Positions 1 through 4,725 of a stretch of DNA of 5,808 nt are shown here, one piece after another. The notes below the pieces were generated by a model, which saw nothing but the letters and a program-made list of their open reading frames with translations, did no database searches and had not been told where the DNA came from. Each line of letters starts with the position of its first letter. Position 1 is the stretch's first letter. Where the stretch lies: the NCBI GenBank assembly GCA_002415465.1, contig DHYT01000146.1, positions 1 to 5,808 of the forward strand, written 5' to 3'. This DNA comes from Desulfobulbaceae bacterium UBA5123. GTDB taxonomy: Bacteria; Desulfobacterota; Desulfobulbia; Desulfobulbales; UBA5123. The translations under genes were made by a program, and so were the position numbers.

Positions 1-1
1 C

Positions 2-481
2 ATCAACCCCGGCAATTCCGGCGGACCGCTGCTGGACAGCGCCGGGCGGCTGATCGGCGTGAATACGGCGATCTACAGCCCCAGCGGCGGCAGCTCCGGA
101 ATCGGTTTCGCGGTGCCGGTTGACGAGGTCAGCCGGGCGGTGCCCGAGATCATCAGCTACGGCCGGGTGATCCGGCCGGGGCTTGGCGTCACCCTGGCCA
201 GCGAGAGCATTACCCATCGCCTCGGCATCAACGGGATGTTGATCATCAAGGTCCGCGAGGGCAGCAGCGCCGCAAAAATCGGGCTTCGCGGCATCCGGCA
301 GAGCGGCCGCGAGATTGTCATCGGCGACGTCATCACCGGCGTCAACGGGGTGGCGGTCAGCAACTACGATGACTTGCGCAATGAACTTGACCGGCATCGG
401 GTGGGGGAGGAGATCGAGATCGAAATCCTGCGTGAAGAGAAGACGATCCGCATGCGGGTAACCTTAGAGGAGGTTGCATAG
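2..481 (+). CDS. HtrA/Deg-family trypsin-like serine protease with one PDZ domain, 3' part only
   Basis: This is the last 159 residues of a periplasmic or envelope-type serine protease; the N-terminus lies before the window. The reading frame is open from base 2 and begins INPGNSGGPLLD, the family's catalytic-serine motif, with the nucleophile at fragment residue 6. The motif is followed by LIGVNTAIYSPSGGSSGIGFAVP, the typical end of the protease fold (quoted in part: GVNTA, GIGFAVP). Residues from about 57 to 155 form one PDZ domain, beginning GLGVTLA and containing GDVITGVNGV near residue 106. PDZ domains in this family bind exposed C-termini of misfolded or regulatory substrates. Only one PDZ is present and the protein ends directly after it, so it is DegS-like in layout rather than DegP-like with two PDZs. 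The catalytic His and Asp, and any signal peptide or membrane anchor, lie upstream and cannot be checked. A GTG at base 59 is inside the protease fold and is not a credible start. The gene runs directly into the Fe-S membrane protein gene. Confidence 0.93.
   Translation: MNPGNSGGPLLDSAGRLIGVNTAIYSPSGGSSGIGFAVPVDEVSRAVPEIISYGRVIRPGLGVTLASESITHRLGINGMLIIKVREGSSAAKIGLRGIRQSGREIVIGDVITGVNGVAVSNYDDLRNELDRHRVGEEIEIEILREEKTIRMRVTLEEVA
466..473 (+). promoter_or_regulatory. Strong Shine-Dalgarno inside the protease's 3' end
   Basis: AGAGGAGG, continuing into a T, is nearly a perfect match to the 16S rRNA tail. It sits in the last codons of the protease gene, ending 5 bases before the stop codon at 479-481. 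It must serve the downstream Fe-S membrane protein and implies translational coupling. The spacing is awkward: 0 bases to the in-frame TTG at 474, 12 to an ATT at 486 and 15 to the GTG at 489. Confidence 0.7.
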
Positions 482-488
482 GCGCATT

Positions 489-1856
489 GTGACTTGGTGG
501 ACGCGCGCGTTACGGAGCCTGATCTCCTCGGGAGAGGAAGGGCAGCTTGATCTTTTCCGGATATTTCCCGCCTTCCGGCGGTTTCTGGCGGCAAGGCATC
601 ATTACGCCTACCTGCGGACCTTCGGTGATTTCCTGTTCGTGGTGGTCGTCATCTCCGGCCTGTACGGGCCGCAGGAGGCGGAGCGCAACGTCGCCGTCTT
701 CCTGACCTGGGGTCTCCTCTGGCCCGGAATCGTGCTCTCCTGGTTCTTTGTCGGCCGCATGTGGTGCGGCATCTGCCCCTTCCCAGGCCTCGGCGTCTTC
801 CTGCAGCGCAAAGGGTTGACCCTGGCCCTGCCGGTGCCGAATTTTTTGCGGAAGTACGGGGTTTACACCTCGGTCATCCTGCTCGCCCTGATCATCTGGA
901 TCGAGGTGGTGGCCGCCCTTGACTACTCGCCGGCCGGCACCTCCTGGCTGGTGCTTTCCATCCTCGGCGGCGCGGCCCTGTTCAGCATCCTTTATCCCGG
1001 CCAGGCCTGGTGCAGGCATCTCTGTCCGCTGGGCCGGATCAGCGGCGCCGCCGCCACCCTCTCCATCACCGAATTCCGTCCCGATCACGAGAAGTGCCGG
1101 GGGTGTGAAACCTTTGCCTGCCAGAAGGGAAAGAACGGTAAAAAAGGGTGTCCGGTGTATCTGGGGGCGTACAACGTCAGGAACAACCTGCACTGTCTGG
1201 TTTGCGGCCACTGCCTGCCGTTCTGCCATCGCGACTCGCCGCAGTTCCTGCTCCGTAATCCCTATGCCGAGTTGATCCGCAACAAGGGACGGTACATCAC
1301 CTGCACCTATATCGTGCCCTTCCTGATCGGCTCGCAGCTGGCCCGCTTTCTGCGCGAGAAGCCGTTTTATCACGCAATGGTGGAGAGTATCAGTTTCGGG
1401 CCGTATTCGGAGGCGGTGATCTTCAGTCTGTTGCTGGTGGTGGGTTTCTTGGTGGTCCTGTGGGTGATTCGCTACGGCACGCACCTGTTCGGGATCAGCG
1501 AGGATCCGATGTTCGGCCGATTTGCGCCGCTGGTGCCGATCTTCATCCCCATGGCCTTCACCGGCGAGCTTGTCTACCGGATGAGTTATTTCGCCACCGG
1601 CATCGGGGATTTCATCCCCACCTTCGGCCGGCAGGTCGGACTGGACTTCCTGGAGATATTCTCCTTCACCATCCCCGACTTTCCGGTGCAGATTCTGTCC
1701 GCCTTCTTTCTGCTGAACGGCGCCATCGCCGGATGCTATATCTTCTGGCGGCTCTGCCTGGAGGATTTCGAGGGGATGGTGTCGTTTAAGAATTTTCTCG
1801 GCATCAACCTGCTGATCGGCGGCCTGCTCCTCGCCTACCTGACCGTCCTCTTCTAG
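489..1856 (+). CDS. NapH/NosR-like polytopic membrane 4Fe-4S protein with long C-terminal membrane extension
   Basis: This is a membrane electron-transfer protein of the Fer4_5/NapH/NosR group, which pass electrons between the quinone pool or cytoplasmic donors and envelope redox partners. From the GTG start it has 455 residues. Visible in order: a basic, amphipathic N-terminus; hydrophobic segments near 46-60 and 69-88; WCGICP (Cys93, Cys96); hydrophobic segments near 124-144 and 152-168; WCRHLCPLG (Cys175, Cys179). A soluble loop then carries Cys203, 206, 211 and 221 (followed by Pro), and Cys236, 239, 242 and 246. This fits two [4Fe-4S] clusters with the fourth cysteines swapped, as in bacterial ferredoxins. 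After that come about five more hydrophobic segments near 270-284, 308-329, 345-362, 400-421 and 436-454. Typical NapH proteins (roughly 290 residues) stop soon after the ferredoxin loop, so the last 170 residues or so are an addition of unknown role. Start: TTG 474 abuts the SD and seems too close; GTG 489 is preferred but not certain. The close spacing to the protease indicates one operon. The partner and substrate are not identifiable here. Confidence 0.88.
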   Translation: MTWWTRALRSLISSGEEGQLDLFRIFPAFRRFLAARHHYAYLRTFGDFLFVVVVISGLYGPQEAERNVAVFLTWGLLWPGIVLSWFFVGRMWCGICPFPGLGVFLQRKGLTLALPVPNFLRKYGVYTSVILLALIIWIEVVAALDYSPAGTSWLVLSILGGAALFSILYPGQAWCRHLCPLGRISGAAATLSITEFRPDHEKCRGCETFACQKGKNGKKGCPVYLGAYNVRNNLHCLVCGHCLPFCHRDSPQFLLRNPYAELIRNKGRYITCTYIVPFLIGSQLARFLREKPFYHAMVESISFGPYSEAVIFSLLLVVGFLVVLWVIRYGTHLFGISEDPMFGRFAPLVPIFIPMAFTGELVYRMSYFATGIGDFIPTFGRQVGLDFLEIFSFTIPDFPVQILSAFFLLNGAIAGCYIFWRLCLEDFEGMVSFKNFLGINLLIGGLLLAYLTVLF

Positions 1857-1861
1857 AACGA

Positions 1862-1885
1862 GGCGGCCGCACCGTGGCGGCCGCC
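1862..1885. terminator. GC-rich hairpin between convergent genes, probable bidirectional terminator
   Basis: GGCGGCCGC at 1862-1870 and GCGGCCGCC at 1877-1885 form a perfect 9-bp stem with a 6-base loop. The hairpin begins 6 bases after the stop of the Fe-S membrane protein gene and lies 13 bases beyond the stop of the opposing CNNM gene. Neither side has a proper U-tract: the plus side continues GACCCGTCTTGCCC and the minus side TCGTTCT. It is therefore not a textbook intrinsic terminator, but position and stability favour transcript-end formation for both genes. Confidence 0.55.
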
Positions 1886-1898
1886 GACCCGTCTTGCC

Positions 1899-2951
1899 CT
1901 ACTTGCCGCCGCCGTTACCGTCCGCGGTGCGGGCTCGTTTCTTGAGCCGCGCCAGTTCCCGCATGCTCTTGATCGGGTCCGACTCGTCAAGAATCTCCTG
2001 CCCCATGATCTCTTCGAGAATATCCTCAAGGCTGATCACGCCGGTAAAGCTGCCGTATTCATCCACCACCACGAAGAGGTGGTGCCGCCGTTCGAAGAAT
2101 TCGATGAGGGTGGTGTTGAGCGGCGCGGCCTCCGGAACAAAATGCACCGGCCGCATCAGGGCGCTGAGCGGGCGTTGGCCCTTGTCCTCGGCGGAACTCA
2201 ACAGAACGTCCTTCCTGAGGACGATGCCGACGATGTCGTCGGGGTCCTTGTCGTACACCGGCACCCGGCTGTGCAGGTGCCAGTTTTCCTTTGACTGGAT
2301 CGCCTCGTCGACGGTGAGATGCTCAAGCAGGGTAAAGGTGACGGTGCGCGGGGTCATCACGTTTCTGACGGTCTTGTTCTTGAGGGAGAGGATGTTGCTG
2401 ATCACCTGTTCCTGCTGCGGGTCGATGGCGCCGGTTTTCCTGCTCATGATCGCCAGCGCCTCCAGCTCTTCCGCAGAAACCAGCGCGTCGGAGCCATGAC
2501 CGAAGACCAGGCGGGTGATGGTCTGGATGATCCAGGTGATCGGCGACATGAGCTTGACCATCCCCATCAGGGGCAGGGCGATCCAAGGGGCAAGGGTCCG
2601 GTAGTAGGCGACGCCGGCGGTCTTGGGCATGATCTCGGAGAAGAGGAGGATGGCGGCGGTGAAGACGATGGAGAAGAGGCCGAGATGCCGGTCGCCGAAG
2701 ACCACCGCCGCCGACGCGCCGGCCACCGCCGCGCCCATGGTGTTGGCGATGGTGTTGAGGGTAAGGATGGTGATGATCGGCTTGTGGATATCCTTTTTCA
2801 GTTTTTTGAGGATCCGGCCGGAAAGCTTGCCGGAACGTGCCAATACCTCGATCTGGCTTCGGGGGATCGAATAGAGTACCGCCTCGAAGATGCTGCAAAG
2901 GGCGGATATGGTGATTGCCAGGCCAACCGCCATGATGAGTTGATAGGTCAA
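1899..2951 (-). CDS. CNNM (DUF21) plus CBS-pair membrane protein, putative Mg2+/divalent cation transporter, lacking CorC_HlyC domain
   Basis: This is an inner-membrane protein of the CNNM/CorC ("hemolysin-related") family, whose studied members export Mg2+ or related cations, with cytosolic CBS domains sensing nucleotides. From the TTG start it has 350 residues. The N-terminal CNNM domain has hydrophobic segments near 3-27, 58-84, 92-108 and 120-145. It carries the family's conserved SIFEAVLYS (20-28), LTLNTIANT (63-71) and FSEIMPKT (104-111) motifs. A CBS pair follows: the first repeat starts at VRNVMTPR (195-202) and runs through PVYDKDPDDIVGIV, and the second spans about 262-320 and contains VVVDEYGSFTGVISLEDILE (295-314). 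The protein ends in a short basic tail about 30 residues later, so the CorC_HlyC domain that usually follows the CBS pair is absent. Start choice: a GTG at 2990 has no good SD, while TTG 2951 has GGAGG 8 bases upstream and begins directly at the first membrane helix. The gene is divergent from pepA and convergent with the Fe-S membrane protein. The transported ion is inferred from the family only. Confidence 0.92.
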   Translation of the reverse strand: MTYQLIMAVGLAITISALCSIFEAVLYSIPRSQIEVLARSGKLSGRILKKLKKDIHKPIITILTLNTIANTMGAAVAGASAAVVFGDRHLGLFSIVFTAAILLFSEIMPKTAGVAYYRTLAPWIALPLMGMVKLMSPITWIIQTITRLVFGHGSDALVSAEELEALAIMSRKTGAIDPQQEQVISNILSLKNKTVRNVMTPRTVTFTLLEHLTVDEAIQSKENWHLHSRVPVYDKDPDDIVGIVLRKDVLLSSAEDKGQRPLSALMRPVHFVPEAAPLNTTLIEFFERRHHLFVVVDEYGSFTGVISLEDILEEIMGQEILDESDPIKSMRELARLKKRARTADGNGGGK

Positions 2952-2959
2952 GGTAACTG

Positions 2960-2964
2960 CCTCC
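2960..2964 (-). promoter_or_regulatory. Shine-Dalgarno deciding the TTG start of the CNNM gene
   Basis: On the minus strand GGAGG is followed by 8 bases and then TTG (2951-2949), ideal spacing. The alternative GTG at 2990 would place this SD inside the coding region and add 13 residues that are not hydrophobic. Confidence 0.7.
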
Positions 2965-3048
2965 GTGGTGAGCGCGGCCCGAAGCCGCACGGCGGCGCGG
3001 ATCGGGTGGATGGTGTCAGGGATTGCCGATGGTAGTTTTTTAAGTCTA

Positions 3049-3077
3049 TCTGTACAGGAAAATCATGGGCAAGACAA
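3049..3077 (-). promoter_or_regulatory. Candidate sigma70-type promoter for the CNNM gene
   Basis: Read on the minus strand, TTGTCT (3077-3072) is followed after 17 bases by TACAGA (3054-3049). The spacing is right and the -35 is reasonable, but the -10 matches the consensus at only three of six positions. It lies about 100 bases upstream of the TTG start in the AT-richer part of the intergenic region. The -10 lies within an 8-bp palindrome, CTGTACAG (3050-3057). This is a pattern match only. Confidence 0.28.
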
Positions 3078-3091
3078 ACTGTTTCGGCCGC

Positions 3092-3121
3092 TTGCCTGGA
3101 TGGATCGATTCATAGTATGGT
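3092..3121 (+). promoter_or_regulatory. Candidate promoter for pepA with an operator-like palindrome in its spacer
   Basis: TTGCCT (3092-3097) can act as a -35, followed after 18 bases by TATGGT (3116-3121), or after 15 bases by TAGTAT (3113-3118). Each box matches consensus at four of six positions. ATGGATCGATTCAT (3100-3113), a 14-bp palindrome with one mismatched pair, fills most of the spacer and would be well placed for a repressor or regulator. It lies about 90 bases before the pepA start. This is weak evidence from sequence alone. Confidence 0.3.
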
Positions 3122-3137
3122 TATCGCGGTTCCGGTT

Positions 3138-3149
3138 CGGCCGCGGCCG
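3138..3149. repeat. 12-bp perfect palindrome in the pepA leader
   Basis: CGGCCGCGGCCG is a perfect palindrome just downstream of the candidate pepA promoter. The 9-base string TTCGGCCGC, which overlaps its left side (3136-3144), also occurs at 3083-3091, on the other side of the candidate promoter. It could be an operator half or a leader element, or simply a GC-rich coincidence. Confidence 0.35.
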
Positions 3150-3200
3150 TTATCGTGTCCAAGAACCTCATCAATGGGATGAAAATTCCCGGCAGCGATC

Positions 3201-3206
3201 AAGGAG
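3201..3206 (+). promoter_or_regulatory. Shine-Dalgarno of pepA
   Basis: AAGGAG ends 6 bases before ATG 3213, a strong site that fixes the pepA start. Confidence 0.8.
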
Positions 3207-3212
3207 TGCTCC

Positions 3213-4709
3213 ATGAAACTTACGGTTGTGCAGACGGCGCCGCAGCAATGCAAGAGTGATCTGGCGGTTTATTTTGTCCGGCAGGGTGAAAAGAAAAAGG
3301 CGCCGGCCTGCCACGACAGGGAGGTCGACGCCATGATTGGCCGGGCCTTTGCCGCCGGGGATTTTGCCGGCAAGGAAGGGGAGACCCTTCTCTACTACCC
3401 GGCCGGCGATGGCAAGAAGAACGGGGCGACCCGGGTGCTGGTGGTGGGGCTTGGCAAGGAGCAGCCAGGGCGGGAGACCGTGCGTAAGGCGGCCGGGGTC
3501 GCCGTTGCCTGCGCCGTCAAGACCAAGGCCGTCCGGTTGCTGCTGGTGGCGCCCGAGCTCGCCGGGATGAAGGCGGATGAGATAGGAGAATGTCTGGCCG
3601 AGGGGGTGGTTCTGGGCGGCTACCGCTTCTTGAAGTACAAGAGCCGGCAGGAGGATGACGAGGCGCCGGGCCGGATCGACGCGGTTTCCTTTTATAGCGG
3701 CAAGGATGCGGCGGCGACGCGGCGCGGGGTGCGGCTGGGCAGGGCCGCCGCCGAGGCTGCGTGCGTGGCCAGGGACATGGCCAACGAGCCGGCGAATTTC
3801 TGGACCCCCGGTCATTTTGCCGAGTACGGCAAGGGGCTGGCGACGCGCTACGGTTTCCGCTGCAAGGTGCTCGACAAGGCGGCGATGCGGAAGCTGAAGA
3901 TGGGCGGCGTGCTGGGCGTCAATCAGGGCTCGGACGAGCCGCCGCAAATGGTGGTGCTCGAGTACCGCACCGGCAAGAAGGTGCCGACCCTCCTCCTGGT
4001 GGGCAAGGGGCTCACCTTTGACTCCGGCGGCATTTCCCTGAAGCCGGCCGCCGGCATGGGCGAGATGAAGTACGACATGTGCGGCGGCGCGGCGGTGCTG
4101 GCGGCCATGGCGGCGGTGGGCGAGGAGCGGCCGAAGCGGCTTGACGTGGTCGCCATTGTCCCGGCCACCGAGAATATGCCCGGCCCCGGCGCAATCAAGC
4201 CTGGCGACGTGATCACCCAGTACGGCGGTAAAACCGTGGAGGTGCTGAACACCGATGCCGAGGGGCGCTTGATCCTTGCCGATGCCCTGGCCTACGGGAT
4301 CGAGAAGTTCAAGCCCGCCGCGGTGGTCGATCTGGCAACCCTCACCGGCGCGGTCATCGTCGGCCTCGGCCATCATCGCACCGGCCTGTTGAGCAACGAC
4401 GACAAGCTGGTGGAGCGGTTGCTTGCCGCCGGGGAGCGGAGCGGCGAGCCGCTCTGGCGGTTGCCGCTGGCGCCGGAATACAGCAAGCAGATGAAGTCGA
4501 CGGTGGCGGACCTCAAGAATGTCGACAAGCGTGACGCCGGCACCATCACCGGTGCCGCCTTTCTGCAGGAATTTGTCGGCAAGACCCCGTGGGCGCATCT
4601 GGATATTGCCGGCACCGCCTGGGATTTCACCGAAAAGTCCTATATCCCCAAGGGGCCTTCAGGGGTCGGCGTGCGGTTGCTGGTGGAGTTGATCCGGAAT
4701 TGGCGTTAG
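3213..4709 (+). CDS. pepA: Leucyl aminopeptidase, peptidase family M17
   Basis: This is a cytosolic dinuclear-metal (Zn/Mn) aminopeptidase that removes N-terminal residues, with a preference for leucine-like ones, during peptide turnover. It usually acts as a hexamer. The 498 residues match the family's full length. The N-terminal macro-like domain spans about residues 1-165 and is variable, as usual. The catalytic domain holds all expected residues: Lys265 and Asp270 in GKGLTFDSGG, catalytic Lys277, Asp288 in KYDMCGG, and Asp348, Glu350 and Arg352 in the signature NTDAEGRL. It also has the late conserved stretches LGHHRTGL (385-392) and WAHLDIAGTAW (460-470). No transmembrane or signal segment is seen. 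The start is ATG with AAGGAG 6 bases upstream. The gene stands alone: divergent from the CNNM gene and convergent with the kinase gene 16 bases downstream. E. coli PepA also binds DNA in site-specific recombination and in carAB regulation; nothing here shows that this protein does. Confidence 0.97.
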   Translation: MKLTVVQTAPQQCKSDLAVYFVRQGEKKKAPACHDREVDAMIGRAFAAGDFAGKEGETLLYYPAGDGKKNGATRVLVVGLGKEQPGRETVRKAAGVAVACAVKTKAVRLLLVAPELAGMKADEIGECLAEGVVLGGYRFLKYKSRQEDDEAPGRIDAVSFYSGKDAAATRRGVRLGRAAAEAACVARDMANEPANFWTPGHFAEYGKGLATRYGFRCKVLDKAAMRKLKMGGVLGVNQGSDEPPQMVVLEYRTGKKVPTLLLVGKGLTFDSGGISLKPAAGMGEMKYDMCGGAAVLAAMAAVGEERPKRLDVVAIVPATENMPGPGAIKPGDVITQYGGKTVEVLNTDAEGRLILADALAYGIEKFKPAAVVDLATLTGAVIVGLGHHRTGLLSNDDKLVERLLAAGERSGEPLWRLPLAPEYSKQMKSTVADLKNVDKRDAGTITGAAFLQEFVGKTPWAHLDIAGTAWDFTEKSYIPKGPSGVGVRLLVELIRNWR

Positions 4710-4725
4710 GGGCCGCCGGGAAGGG

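Noticed and set aside
59..481. GTG at 59 as the start of a separate PDZ protein
   Set aside because: The frame is open to the window edge and encodes the catalytic GNSGGP motif just upstream, so this GTG is an internal valine of the protease.
510..1484. Long minus-strand reading frame (324 codons) opposite the Fe-S membrane protein gene
   Set aside because: Its product is rich in His, Gln, Pro and Gly with no recognisable domain, and it mirrors a gene with clear cysteine motifs and membrane helices. It is a GC-rich antisense shadow.
2319..3035. Plus-strand reading frame (238 codons) opposite the CNNM gene
   Set aside because: Its product is dominated by Gly, Asp, Arg and His without motifs, and it lies opposite a well-supported CNNM-CBS protein.
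3050..3057. CTGTACAG as a possible LexA (SOS) box
   Set aside because: The E. coli-type LexA box has 8 bases between CTGT and ACAG; here the halves abut, giving only an 8-bp palindrome.
2965..3216. Plus-strand 83-codon frame across the divergent intergenic region
   Set aside because: It starts at a GTG without an SD, has no recognisable motif, and runs over the control region and the pepA start.
3171..4598. Long minus-strand reading frame (475 codons) opposite pepA
   Set aside because: The composition (His, Arg, Gly, Leu, low complexity) is typical of an antisense shadow, and the plus strand encodes a full M17 peptidase with all active-site residues.
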